Assembly: GCA_024680835.1 (NCBI GenBank)
Contig: JAILBP010000106.1
Coordinates: 1-52,408 of the forward strand
Source: RGIG6904 sp024680835
GTDB lineage: Bacteria; Bacillota; Clostridia; Lachnospirales; Lachnospiraceae
Direction: 5' to 3'
Length of the DNA stretch: 52,408 nt
Numbering within the stretch: position 1 is the stretch's first letter; the number at the start of each line of letters is the position of its first letter. Under the pieces are notes generated by a model. That model ran no database searches. It saw nothing but the letters and a program-made list of their open reading frames with translations, and was not told the DNA's origin. Shown here piece by piece: positions 7,149-14,953 of this stretch. The position numbers and the translations under genes are program-made.

Positions 7149-7499
7149 ATGACGAAACAAGAAAGACATCTTTGGTATGATTTCTTAAAAAATCAGGGAT
7201 TACATTGGACTAAGCAAAAGACCATGGGGGATTATATTCTTGATTTTTACTGTCATTCAGTAAAACTTGCAATAGAACTGGATGGCAGTCAGCATTACGA
7301 GCAGGATAAACAGGAATACGATAAAAGAAGAACTGATTTTCTTAATCAAAACGGAATAAAAGTTTTAAGATTTACTAATATTGATGTGGATCAAAGATTT
7401 GAGGGTGTGTGCGGGTTTATTGAGCATGAGGTTTCAATTAGAAAACAGGCCCCCTCAGTCGGCTGCGCCGACAGCTCCCCCAGAGGGGGAGCCTTTTAA
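7149..7499 (+). CDS. DUF559-family endonuclease-like protein (Vsr/PD-(D/E)XK fold)
   Basis: The product resembles DUF559 proteins, related to the very-short-patch-repair nuclease fold. Visible are ERHLWYDFL near the start, the catalytic-type DFYCHSVKLAIELDGSQHYE block (Asp, Glu, Asp and His in family positions) and KVLRFTN near residue 75. The ATG at 7149 may not be the real start. The frame is open back to 7095, and the 17 codons 7098-7148 (ITIKEKLKEYAKDLRKN) look like the usual DUF559 N terminus, which would need an ATT or ATA start. The last 17 residues (QAPSVGCADSSPRGGAF) and the stop are encoded by the right inverted repeat. Substrate unknown. Confidence 0.8.
   Translation: MTKQERHLWYDFLKNQGLHWTKQKTMGDYILDFYCHSVKLAIELDGSQHYEQDKQEYDKRRTDFLNQNGIKVLRFTNIDVDQRFEGVCGFIEHEVSIRKQAPSVGCADSSPRGGAF
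7450..7496 (-). repeat. Right terminal inverted repeat of the DUF559 element
   Basis: Reverse complement of the left end with four mismatches in 47. It overlaps the end of the nuclease reading frame and provides its C-terminal codons. Confidence 0.85.
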
Positions 7500-7540
7500 C
7501 CATTTGTTTCATCAGTATTAACAGTCAGATAGGAGGCAAA

Positions 7541-8287
7541 ATGAGCAGAAGAAGAATTATAGCCGGAAACTGGAAGATGAACAAGACTCCATCGGAGGCA
7601 GTGGAGCTTTGTGCGCTCTTAAAGGATCTGGTAGTTAATCCGGATGTTGATGTAGTATATTGTGTACCGGCTATTGATATCGTGCCGGTAGTAGAGGCAG
7701 TTAAGGGTACAAACGTTGCAGTCGGTGCCGAGAATATGTATTTCCAAGAGAGCGGAGCTTACACAGGAGAGATCTCTGCAGCAATGCTCAAGGATGCAGG
7801 CGTTCAGTACGTTATCCTGGGTCATTCCGAGAGAAGAGATTACTTCAAGGAGGATGACGAGCTCCTGAATAAAAAGGTTAAGAAGGCATTTGAGGCAGGT
7901 CTTACACCGATCCTGTGTTGCGGTGAGTCTCTTGAGCAGAGAGAACTCGGCGTTACAATGGACTGGATCAGACTTCAGATCAAATCAGACCTTGCAGGAG
8001 TTACAGCAGATCAGGTTAAGTCTATGGTGATCGCTTATGAGCCAATCTGGGCTATCGGTACAGGCAAGACAGCAACATCTGATCAGGCTGAGGAGGTTTG
8101 CGCAGGAATACGTGCCCTCATAGCTGAGATCTATGATCAGGCTACCGCAGATGCTGTACGTATTCAGTACGGCGGTTCTATGAACGCAGGCAATGCGGCA
8201 GAGCTTCTGGCAAAACCGAACATTGACGGCGGTCTTATCGGCGGCGCTTCTCTCAAGGCAGATTTTGGCAGCATTGTTAATGCATAA
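7541..8287 (+). CDS. tpiA: Triose-phosphate isomerase
   Basis: It interconverts dihydroxyacetone phosphate and glyceraldehyde 3-phosphate. The 248-residue protein has AGNWKMN (6-12) with the catalytic Lys, GHSERR with the catalytic His near residue 95, AYEPIWAIGTGK with the catalytic Glu near 167, and the phosphate-binding IQYGGSM and GGLIGGASL motifs. AGGAGG lies 8 nt before the ATG. Its position behind pgk fits a gap-pgk-tpiA glycolytic cluster into which the repeats and the DUF559 element were inserted. A terminator follows. Confidence 0.98.
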   Translation: MSRRRIIAGNWKMNKTPSEAVELCALLKDLVVNPDVDVVYCVPAIDIVPVVEAVKGTNVAVGAENMYFQESGAYTGEISAAMLKDAGVQYVILGHSERRDYFKEDDELLNKKVKKAFEAGLTPILCCGESLEQRELGVTMDWIRLQIKSDLAGVTADQVKSMVIAYEPIWAIGTGKTATSDQAEEVCAGIRALIAEIYDQATADAVRIQYGGSMNAGNAAELLAKPNIDGGLIGGASLKADFGSIVNA

Positions 8288-8310
8288 TAAAATGTTTTTT
8301 GTTATATTTT

Positions 8311-8346
8311 TAGTGAAGGGCATTGATTGTCCTTCACTATTATTTT
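8311..8346 (+). terminator. Rho-independent terminator of tpiA
   Basis: TAGTGAAGG (8311-8319) pairs with CCTTCACTA (8331-8339), then TTATTTTA. A T-rich run also precedes the stem, so it could work on both strands. Confidence 0.78.
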
Positions 8347-8371
8347 AATGATTCAAGGCTTATTGACCCGT

Positions 8372-8398
8372 GAATCACCTTTTGATCATTAAATCTTA
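8372..8398 (+). repeat. Dispersed repeat GAATCACCTTTTG...ATTAAATC
   Basis: This stretch matches 32598-32624 at most positions (GAATCACCTTTTG then a few differences then ATTAAATC). Both copies sit in non-coding leaders, the second inside a short element with inverted ends. It lies just before the glycosyltransferase ribosome-binding site. Confidence 0.6.
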
Positions 8399-8417
8399 TT
8401 ATGATGAGAGGAATAAA

Positions 8418-9359
8418 ATGGACAGGATAGCTGTACTGATACCTTGTTATAATGAGGCAAACACCATAGAGAAGGTAGTGAAGGACTTTAAGAATGCACT
8501 GCCCGATGCGGTAATATATGTTTATGACAATAACAGCACGGACGATACGGCTGAACTTGCGAAAAAAGCAGGGGCTGTTGTCAGGCATGAATTTGTCCAG
8601 GGTAAGGGCAATGTGATCCGCAGGATGTTCAGGGAGATTGACGCGCAGTGTTATGTGATGGTGGACGGTGATGATACATACCCCGCGGAAAGTGCTCCGG
8701 AGATGGTGAGTCTTGTCCTGGAACATAATGCTGACATGGTGGTGGGAGACAGGCTTTCATCCACATATTTTAAGGAAAATAAGCGGCTTTTTCACAATAC
8801 AGGCAACAGCTTTGTGAGAAAGACCATAAACTCTCTCTTTAACAGTGATATTAGGGATATCATGACAGGGTACCGTGCCCTGAGCTATGAGTTTGTAAAA
8901 ACATTTCCGGTGCTGTCTGAGGGGTTTGAGATCGAGACAGAGATGAGCATTCATGCGGTTGACAAGAGAATGCAGGTTGAAAATGTCATCGTCGATTACC
9001 GTGACAGACCTGAGGGCAGCAGTTCGAAGCTTAACACAATACCGGATGGGATAAAGGTTATCAGAACGATCTTGAGGCTCTACAAAAACTATAAGCCTTT
9101 CGCTTTTTTCGGTCTGATAGCTTTGATACTCACAGCGGTGGCGGTGGCTTTTTTTGTTCCGATATTGATAAAGTACTTTGAAACGGGAAAAGTCCCGAAT
9201 TTCCCGACGTTGATCGTCTGCGGATTTACGGAGATGGCTGCGATTCAGTCATTTTTCTCGGGTATGATGCTGGAAACCATGTTGACGAAAAATCGTCAGG
9301 ATTTTGAGTTTCACAGGCTTTTATCTGCCGATAAGTATAAAAATCAGAACAATGCCTGA
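8418..9359 (+). CDS. Family 2 glycosyltransferase, polyprenyl-phosphate sugar synthase-like
   Basis: The 313-residue protein probably moves a sugar from a nucleotide donor to a lipid phosphate on the inner face of the membrane. The N-terminal GT-A domain has VLIPCYNEANTI (about 5-16), DNNSTD (about 40) and the metal-binding VDGDDTYPAE (about 78); VGDRLS and EIETEMSIHA follow. Two hydrophobic helices form the C terminus (about 225-250 and 255-285), as in GtrB/DPM1-like enzymes. The start at 8418 follows GAGAGGA; an upstream in-frame ATG at 8370 has no ribosome-binding site. It is a single gene with its own terminator overlapping its stop. The sugar is unknown. Confidence 0.85.
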   Translation: MDRIAVLIPCYNEANTIEKVVKDFKNALPDAVIYVYDNNSTDDTAELAKKAGAVVRHEFVQGKGNVIRRMFREIDAQCYVMVDGDDTYPAESAPEMVSLVLEHNADMVVGDRLSSTYFKENKRLFHNTGNSFVRKTINSLFNSDIRDIMTGYRALSYEFVKTFPVLSEGFEIETEMSIHAVDKRMQVENVIVDYRDRPEGSSSKLNTIPDGIKVIRTILRLYKNYKPFAFFGLIALILTAVAVAFFVPILIKYFETGKVPNFPTLIVCGFTEMAAIQSFFSGMMLETMLTKNRQDFEFHRLLSADKYKNQNNA

Positions 9360-9383
9360 ATGCGGGCATTGTTTTTGTTTTTG
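9350..9383 (+). terminator. Rho-independent terminator overlapping the glycosyltransferase stop
   Basis: CAATGCC (9350-9356) pairs with GGCATTG (9365-9371), followed by TTTTTGTTTTTG. The stop codon lies in the loop. Confidence 0.82.
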
Positions 9384-9417
9384 TACAAAAAACTTGCAGA
9401 ATACGCTAATTTTGGGT

Positions 9418-9456
9418 TTTACAAAGCTAAATTAAGGGTGTATCTTTACATCACCC
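9418..9456 (+). promoter_or_regulatory. Candidate promoter and inverted repeat before the Tad-like operon
   Basis: TTTACA (9418-9423) and TATCTT (9441-9446) are 17 bp apart. The inverted repeat GGGTG (9436-9440) / CACCC (9452-9456) brackets the -10 box and could be an operator. The -10 match is modest, so this is tentative. Confidence 0.4.
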
Positions 9457-9490
9457 CGATCATTCCGGAGACACATGGAGGCATGTGTTG

Positions 9491-10147
9491 ATGGATTCTA
9501 CAAAGATAATAGGCTTTTATGGTATAGGGCAGACAGATATCTGCATATATACCGCTTCAGTTTTACAGAACATGGGCTATTCGGTGGCTGTATATGACAA
9601 CAGCTACGAAGGAGCTACGGATTTCTGTATACCTCGCCCGGCGGAGGTTCTCTCCCCGGTCAGTTACAAAAATATCGACTATTACAGACTGAAAAAACCT
9701 GCAGACAGGGAGCTGGATTACGACTTCATATGTATAGATATGGGAGTCTGGCCCGAAAGACAGGTTTTGTCGGAATGCGATTCTAAAGTTCTGGTTTTAG
9801 ATCCGGCTTTATCCATTTTATCAAAATACAGGGAATACATGAAGGGGAGCAAAGTCCCGACCCGTGTGGTATTGCGGGGATTGGATCACGACATGGTTCC
9901 TGTCAAAAAGGTTCAGCACATATTAGAGGTGGAGAATCCTTTTGTGGAATGTTTTGAAGTGCTGCATTTGAGCGATGATGACGAAATATTGCGGATTTCC
10001 ATGCAATATTACGGCTTTAAGGATTTTATGCACATTTCAAAAGATATGGAACGCATCATAAAAGGGATAGTGGAAGACGTGACCAATGTCACACATATTG
10101 TGGTGAATAAGGCTATAAACAGCGCCAAAAGGGGGGCTTGTGCATGA
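9491..10147 (+). CDS. ParA/TadZ-like protein with degenerate P-loop, first gene of the Tad-like operon
   Basis: The 218-residue protein looks like a MinD/ParA-fold member of the kind (TadZ/CpaE) that localises Tad pilus machines. It begins with a beta strand and a glycine loop (IIGFYGIGQTD) where a Walker A motif would lie, but the GK[ST] core is missing. A DFICIDMGVW strand near residue 80 matches the Walker B-like position. The ATG at 9491 follows TGGAGG; a GTG at 9485 is the alternative. The stop overlaps the next ATG by 4 bp (ATGA). Its place at the head of the operon supports a role in positioning or assembly, which is inference. Confidence 0.55.
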   Translation: MDSTKIIGFYGIGQTDICIYTASVLQNMGYSVAVYDNSYEGATDFCIPRPAEVLSPVSYKNIDYYRLKKPADRELDYDFICIDMGVWPERQVLSECDSKVLVLDPALSILSKYREYMKGSKVPTRVVLRGLDHDMVPVKKVQHILEVENPFVECFEVLHLSDDDEILRISMQYYGFKDFMHISKDMERIIKGIVEDVTNVTHIVVNKAINSAKRGACA

Positions 10148-10956
10148 AGATAGCCTTTTTTTCCAATGATGCATCGATCTGCAGCAGTCTTTCCGCGCTT
10201 GTAATGTCAACATTGATAAGCGAAAAATTCTCCCTGAATATAGTCATGTTACAGAATAAAAGCGCAGGAGACAGGGCGGAGAGGTACATCGAACCTGCAA
10301 AGCGTAAAAACCTGTTCAGGGAGGAAAACATATATTTCGCGCTGGACGGGATAGATTTTTTGATCTGGCTTTACCAGAATCGCCGTATTTCCTGGAACGC
10401 AGTGGAGGAAGTGTGTTTACCGCTGTCCGAGAAGGCAAAATATATTCCTGCGGGCACCAGAGTTCAATCACAGCTCTATCCGGGAAAGACAGCTGACGCC
10501 CAATGGGATATAGTCAAATGGCTGGAAAAGATGACGGATATTGTGGTGGTGGATTGCGGATCAAAGGAGGATGTCTTTTCGGAGCATCTGCATAAACACG
10601 GTGAAGTGAAGGTTTTATGCATAAAACATGATAAGGCTGTCCTGGACCAGATTCTGGTGGAAGACAAAAAATGGTTCGGCGATGAGCTCATATTTCTGGT
10701 GGATTACGATTACCGCAGCGTATATAACAAAGAGAATATTTCGAGGATATATCGTATCCCCATAGAGCGTATAGCTGTGATTCCTCAGAATCCGGAACTG
10801 GAGAATTACATGTCTCAGGGGAGGCTTCCGAAATATTTTTTCAAAAATAAGAACGGCACGTTAGGTGGATGTCATAATCTGTATTGCATGCGGGAGATGA
10901 GAGAGGCATCGGAGAAGATAATGGAGGCGGCTTATGGAAAAGTGCGGGAATCTTGA
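10144..10956 (+). CDS. Second ParA/TadZ-like protein without a Walker A motif
   Basis: This 270-residue protein starts KIAFFSNDASICSSLSALV, the strand-loop-helix of a MinD-like domain without the GKT. Further along it has a DIVVVDCGS strand (about 138-146) and, near the C terminus, RIAVIPQNPELENYMSQG, close to the IPxxxE pattern of MinD/CpaE proteins. An HCxxLYCM-like cysteine pair occurs near residue 245. The ATG at 10144 overlaps the previous stop and follows GGGGGG; the C terminus overlaps the ATPase gene by 23 bp. Two adjacent pseudo-ATPases suggest a heterodimer. Function is inferred from context. Confidence 0.5.
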   Translation: MKIAFFSNDASICSSLSALVMSTLISEKFSLNIVMLQNKSAGDRAERYIEPAKRKNLFREENIYFALDGIDFLIWLYQNRRISWNAVEEVCLPLSEKAKYIPAGTRVQSQLYPGKTADAQWDIVKWLEKMTDIVVVDCGSKEDVFSEHLHKHGEVKVLCIKHDKAVLDQILVEDKKWFGDELIFLVDYDYRSVYNKENISRIYRIPIERIAVIPQNPELENYMSQGRLPKYFFKNKNGTLGGCHNLYCMREMREASEKIMEAAYGKVRES

Positions 10957-12517
10957 CGATATGGTGACTGTTCTCGCAGGGCATGTCAATAAGATCCTGC
11001 GTGAAAACCTCTATGAGATGAATCTTGATAAGGTGAGGCTGGAGCGGCTCATCCGTCAGAAGCAGGAATTGAGGGAGAACATAGGCAGATGCGGCATCGG
11101 TGACGATCTGTCCAAGACTTTTGTTTTGGAGTTCATACAGGAGTGCCTGCTGAAGTTGTATTCGTTTAACGAGAGCAATATAGACGAACTCTTTTATTTC
11201 AAGAGAGAGGATAATGCGGAATATCTGTTTGACAGGCTGCTATATCGGTACAGATCTGATCACGGCAAGAACGGCTTTGAGATCATGATGGATGACCTTG
11301 AAGAGATAAAGAATCCGGATGGAGCATCCAATGAGGTGAGCGCGGATGATATCATGGCTCTTTACAGAGGACGCAGCATAAAGTTTTCTTTTACACAGAA
11401 GATGGAGCTTATAAGCCAGAAGGTCTATTCTGCATATAAAGGTCTCGGGGTTATAGATGAACTCAGGGATATGAACATTGACGGAGTCAGCGGCGGAGTC
11501 AGCGGATCGGAGGGAGAATATAACAGCTGTTGGATATTCTACAGGGGAAGATCCATACATCTATCTTTTCTGGATTTCGGGAGCGAGGAAGAGATTGAGA
11601 GGATTTGCAGGAACATGTGTCGTTTCAGGCAGCCGGGGGAGATATCACGCAAGAAAGGCTACATGATACATGAGATGAAGGATCACTCCAGGGTGGTTGT
11701 GGCAAGACCGGATTTCGCCGAATCCTGGATGTTTTTTGTCAGAAAGCTGGACCAGGGCAAAAAGAGGAGTCTTGAGGAGATTGCCGGGGAATACGAGGGC
11801 GCCGGTATAGTGGTAAAGCTGCTGAAATGGCTAATGAAGGGATGCCAGGTGGTGGGGGTTACGGGAATGCAGGGATGCGGTAAGACCACTCTTTTGATGG
11901 CTTTGATAGATGAGGTGCCCGGGGAATATACCATCAGAGTTTTGGAGCTTGCATTTGAGCTGCATCTGAGACAGCTGTATCCGGACAGGAATATCGTAAC
12001 CTTCAGGGAGACAGGCGATGTGGATGGTTTTGAAGGGCTTGAAGTCCAGAAGAAAACGGACGGAGCGGTATCTGTCATAGGCGAGGTGGCAGGAGCAAGG
12101 GTTGCGGCATGGATGGTGGAAAGCGGCCAGACCGGCTCCTTATTTACCCTGTTCACACATCATGCCAGGAATACAGGTGCTCTTGTGAGTTCTCTTAGGA
12201 ACGCCCTTTTGAAAGAGGGCAGTTTTTCCAATGAGAACGTGGCTACTGAGCAGGTGGTGAGAGTGGTTCATTTTGACGTGCATCTGCATCTGGACAGAAA
12301 CGGTCGCAGGTACATCGAACGTATAACACAGATACGGGAAAGCAGAGAAGGTATAGGAAGCTACGTTACGGAAGATCTTGTGGTATTTGAAAAACCGGTA
12401 GACGGAACGGCACCGCATTATATACAGAAACATCATATCGCAGAGGAATACAGGTCGGATATGAGAAACTGGATGACTGACGAAGAGAGGGAGGCATTTG
12501 ATGTTGCAGGCATTTGA
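10934..12517 (+). CDS. CpaF/TadA-like secretion ATPase, divergent
   Basis: The 527-residue protein is a type II/IV secretion ATPase of the CpaF/TadA kind and would power pilus assembly from the cytoplasmic face. The N-terminal 280 residues are an all-alpha then alpha/beta region, less conserved. The Walker A motif GMQGCGKTT is near residue 311. The Walker B-region motif reads VIGEVAGARVAAWM (about 375) instead of the usual GEVRGxE. The following SLFTLFTHHARNT takes the place of the usual SLxTxHAN. These changes mark it as a distant family branch. It begins inside the preceding gene, and the next gene starts inside its end. Confidence 0.8.
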   Translation: MEKCGNLDDMVTVLAGHVNKILRENLYEMNLDKVRLERLIRQKQELRENIGRCGIGDDLSKTFVLEFIQECLLKLYSFNESNIDELFYFKREDNAEYLFDRLLYRYRSDHGKNGFEIMMDDLEEIKNPDGASNEVSADDIMALYRGRSIKFSFTQKMELISQKVYSAYKGLGVIDELRDMNIDGVSGGVSGSEGEYNSCWIFYRGRSIHLSFLDFGSEEEIERICRNMCRFRQPGEISRKKGYMIHEMKDHSRVVVARPDFAESWMFFVRKLDQGKKRSLEEIAGEYEGAGIVVKLLKWLMKGCQVVGVTGMQGCGKTTLLMALIDEVPGEYTIRVLELAFELHLRQLYPDRNIVTFRETGDVDGFEGLEVQKKTDGAVSVIGEVAGARVAAWMVESGQTGSLFTLFTHHARNTGALVSSLRNALLKEGSFSNENVATEQVVRVVHFDVHLHLDRNGRRYIERITQIRESREGIGSYVTEDLVVFEKPVDGTAPHYIQKHHIAEEYRSDMRNWMTDEEREAFDVAGI

Positions 12518-14183
12518 ATACTTTCTTACGTTCGTAGTTTTACTGATGTGGGTCTTCGCGTTGTACAGGGATCACCTTGCACGCAGGAACAGAAAGATGT
12601 TGAAGAGCTTTGAAGGATTCTTGAATATCCTGATAAAGCAGTATGCAAGATCAGAGAATATCCAAAGGGCTTTGGAGGAAGCGGGGGAGATGAGCAGTGA
12701 AGACATGAGAAAAGAGAGCGGAAAGATTTCTGATATGCTGAACGAGGGAGAACACTCCGATGCGGTGGTGCATTTTATCCGCAACATAAAGGAACCCTTC
12801 ATCAGGGAATTCTATCTGCTTTGCAGCAGTATTAGCTCTTTCGGAGACACGGTATTTGAGGGGGTATCTGTTTTTGAGAGAAACCTGAGATATATCAAGG
12901 AAGAGCTCAGGATAGAGCTTTTGCTGAAGGACGAGGAAGATTATCTTTTTTCGGGATTGATGCCCCTTGCGGTCATTCCGTTTTTTATGCTGAAACCAAT
13001 TGAAAACTGGGCGGTAGGGATAACTTCCGACATGAAAAGGTTTTATAACGGCAGTTACGGTATAGTGACTCTTACAGTGTGCTTTCTGGTGACAACGTTA
13101 TGCCTGTGGTTTGTGCGTTATCTCAAGGCCCCGGGAGATGTGAAGAGAGGCAATGACAGTATATCGGATATGATATTAAAGATCGGACCGGTAAGATCCT
13201 TGCTGGATGAGTATATCTCAAGACATTATTCTCTTTATCTACGAAAAAACGAGGAGCTTAAAAAACTCAGGGGCTACGGTAATATCCGTGGGTTCATCAT
13301 AAAAAGGATCCTCTTTTCAATCCTTGGGATACTGATCTCTTTTGCGTTTTGTTTCGGAACCTTCTGTTATGAAAGAAAGATAAGTCTTAGAGATGTATCC
13401 GTGGATGAATACAGGGTTCCCGGTATGGATGAAGCTTCGAAAAACATGCTTTCAGAGCAGCTTTCGGAGTATTTCGGCATATTGATAGATGAGGGCATCA
13501 GAGATACGGAGGCTATTGCAGATCTTCTGGGTGGAAAAGAAGGAGATGCAATAAGCGACTTCAGTGTTGCCGTTCTGAAGGAGAGGCTTGATGAGTACTA
13601 CAACGTACACTTTGGACTGGTATATTATATCATTATGCTGATGGCAGGGATAACGGGTTTTAACATCCCTATGATAATGCTGATCATGCTGAAATGGCAG
13701 AATGAGCTTGGAAAACAAAAAGAAACACTGCATTTTCAGACATTGATTCTCATACTAATGCATCACGAGAGGATAACCGTGGAGGAGATGCTGAGGTGGA
13801 TGGAGATGTTTGCGAGGGTCTTTGTGACAGCCTTTGAGCGGGCGGTTGATGACTATTCCTTCAGACGCAGCGAGGCACTTGAAAGGCTGAAGTCGGATGT
13901 GGGGTACGAACCATTGGTCTGTATGATAGACTGTCTCATATCCTGCGATGATATTACAGTCGAAAAGGCATTCGCGGATCTTGAGAATGAGAGAGCCTAT
14001 AATCTTGAACAATACAGGCAGTCGAGGTTTGATTCATTAAAGGAAAGAGCGGCTTTTTCAAGAGTTGTTGCTTTTCTGCCCTTTATTGGAGTCCTGGGGT
14101 TGAGACTTATAGTTCCTTTTGTGTTGACGGGATTGACACAGCTTGGAACTTATTCGGGAATGCTGGGAGGAGGATATTTATGA
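12501..14183 (+). CDS. TadB/TadC-like inner-membrane platform protein, apparent fusion
   Basis: The 560-residue protein has a membrane anchor at the N terminus (about 8-22), a cytoplasmic helical block with ENIQRALEEAG, two membrane helices (about 150-170 and 190-210), a second cytoplasmic block, then helices near 265-285 and 370-395 and a last one near 525-555 (AFLPFIGVLGLRLIVPF). Two T2SSF-like halves in one chain would replace separate TadB and TadC. The ATG at 12501 follows GAGGGAGG; it overlaps the ATPase gene by 17 bp. It is probably the platform on which the ATPase acts. Homology is by architecture and context more than by motif. Confidence 0.6.
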   Translation: MLQAFEYFLTFVVLLMWVFALYRDHLARRNRKMLKSFEGFLNILIKQYARSENIQRALEEAGEMSSEDMRKESGKISDMLNEGEHSDAVVHFIRNIKEPFIREFYLLCSSISSFGDTVFEGVSVFERNLRYIKEELRIELLLKDEEDYLFSGLMPLAVIPFFMLKPIENWAVGITSDMKRFYNGSYGIVTLTVCFLVTTLCLWFVRYLKAPGDVKRGNDSISDMILKIGPVRSLLDEYISRHYSLYLRKNEELKKLRGYGNIRGFIIKRILFSILGILISFAFCFGTFCYERKISLRDVSVDEYRVPGMDEASKNMLSEQLSEYFGILIDEGIRDTEAIADLLGGKEGDAISDFSVAVLKERLDEYYNVHFGLVYYIIMLMAGITGFNIPMIMLIMLKWQNELGKQKETLHFQTLILILMHHERITVEEMLRWMEMFARVFVTAFERAVDDYSFRRSEALERLKSDVGYEPLVCMIDCLISCDDITVEKAFADLENERAYNLEQYRQSRFDSLKERAAFSRVVAFLPFIGVLGLRLIVPFVLTGLTQLGTYSGMLGGGYL

Positions 14184-14248
14184 TCTGTTAAAGTAACAGT
14201 GGTACCGGGTGATTGAAAATAAAAACAAAGTTTGAGCAGGAGGTAAAA

Positions 14249-14698
14249 ATGGAAAATTCGCTGAAAGGATTAATGTTGGCAGCAGGTATCATAATAACCT
14301 GCATCATCATAAGTCTTGGGTTTTATATTGCCAGGGAAGCGTCTGACACGGCCAGCGCCGGAACCGGACAGATAAACGAGCTTCAGGCCCAGTTCGGTGA
14401 CACCAGTAAGACTATGTACGATAATACCAGGGTGTCGGGCAGTGAGGTCATAAATGTGATCAGGAAATTTGCAGATGATACCATGGGTATCAAAGTGGTC
14501 ACAAAAAAGAATACGACTTATTATATCTACAATTTCAATGACAGTGACGGTAATCTTGGACAGTTATCAAAAGCCGATTACAAAAGTGCTCAGACGGCTA
14601 CCAATGACAATTATATAAATCCCACGGGGAGATTTTTGGGAACCGTGGTAAGGGATGCCAACGGCACCATAACAGGTATTATATTTACGCAGGAGTAA
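14249..14698 (+). CDS. Pilin-like protein with N-terminal hydrophobic helix
   Basis: The 149-residue protein starts MENSLKGLMLAAGIIITC and carries one hydrophobic helix at residues 6-25 directly at the N terminus, followed by a polar Ala/Ser/Thr-rich region. This is the layout of type IV and Flp pilins. No clear G|xxxxE prepilin peptidase site is visible, and the mature domain (with YYIYNFND and a C-terminal GTVVRDANGTITG strand pair) is longer than Flp1 pilins. The start follows AGGAGG at good spacing; an upstream in-frame TTG at 14213 is less likely. It is the best candidate for the assembled subunit of the operon. Confidence 0.55.
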   Translation: MENSLKGLMLAAGIIITCIIISLGFYIAREASDTASAGTGQINELQAQFGDTSKTMYDNTRVSGSEVINVIRKFADDTMGIKVVTKKNTTYYIYNFNDSDGNLGQLSKADYKSAQTATNDNYINPTGRFLGTVVRDANGTITGIIFTQE

Positions 14699-14703
14699 GG
14701 GGT

Positions 14704-14871
14704 ATGGAGAATGTTTTGGAATTCTGGTTAAGATCGTCTGCGGTTTTATTGTTTGTGTTTGCTTTGTCGACAGCAGTGGTCACTGCTTCTCTTGTAGCCG
14801 GGTGCACAAAAGATATGGAAGAGGTAATGGAATATGATGATGTTTTGCACAGAAGTTTTACTGATGGATGA
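14704..14871 (+). CDS. 55-residue membrane protein of the Tad-like operon
   Basis: A short frame of 55 codons starts at ATG 14704, 8 nt after AGGAG, and ends with TGA at 14869-14871. It lies in the gap between the pilin-like gene and the next membrane protein. A hydrophobic helix covers residues 12-33 (SAVLLFVFALSTAVVTASLV), followed by AGC, so LVAGC resembles a lipobox, although the position is late for a signal peptide. The tail is acidic. Spacing and ribosome-binding site make it a likely real gene. The function is unknown; a minor pilin or accessory lipoprotein is plausible. Confidence 0.6.
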   Translation: MENVLEFWLRSSAVLLFVFALSTAVVTASLVAGCTKDMEEVMEYDDVLHRSFTDG

Positions 14872-14953
14872 GACCGATTTTTGCAAAACCGGGCAGATTG
14901 GTGTTTTTGCATAAAGTTGCGTCGGATTGACAGTAAATGATGGGAGTTTGGGC

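Larger units (their letters stand above)
7050..7497 (+). mobile_element. 447-bp inverted-repeat element carrying a single DUF559 nuclease gene
   Basis: Left end 7050-7096 and right end 7450-7496 are 47-bp inverted repeats with four mismatches. Each end is itself able to fold into two hairpins: CTCCCCC/GGGGGAG and GTCGG/CCGAC. The interior is filled by one gene for a DUF559 (Vsr-like) endonuclease. A solo copy of the same repeat lies at 28508-28560 and a decayed one at 16044-16093, so the ends are dispersed in the genome. No transposase of known type is present. Whether the nuclease drives mobility is inference. Confidence 0.7.

Noticed and set aside
8370..8417. Earlier start of the glycosyltransferase
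   Set aside because: No ribosome-binding site; the region is a dispersed repeat, and the domain starts after ATG 8418.
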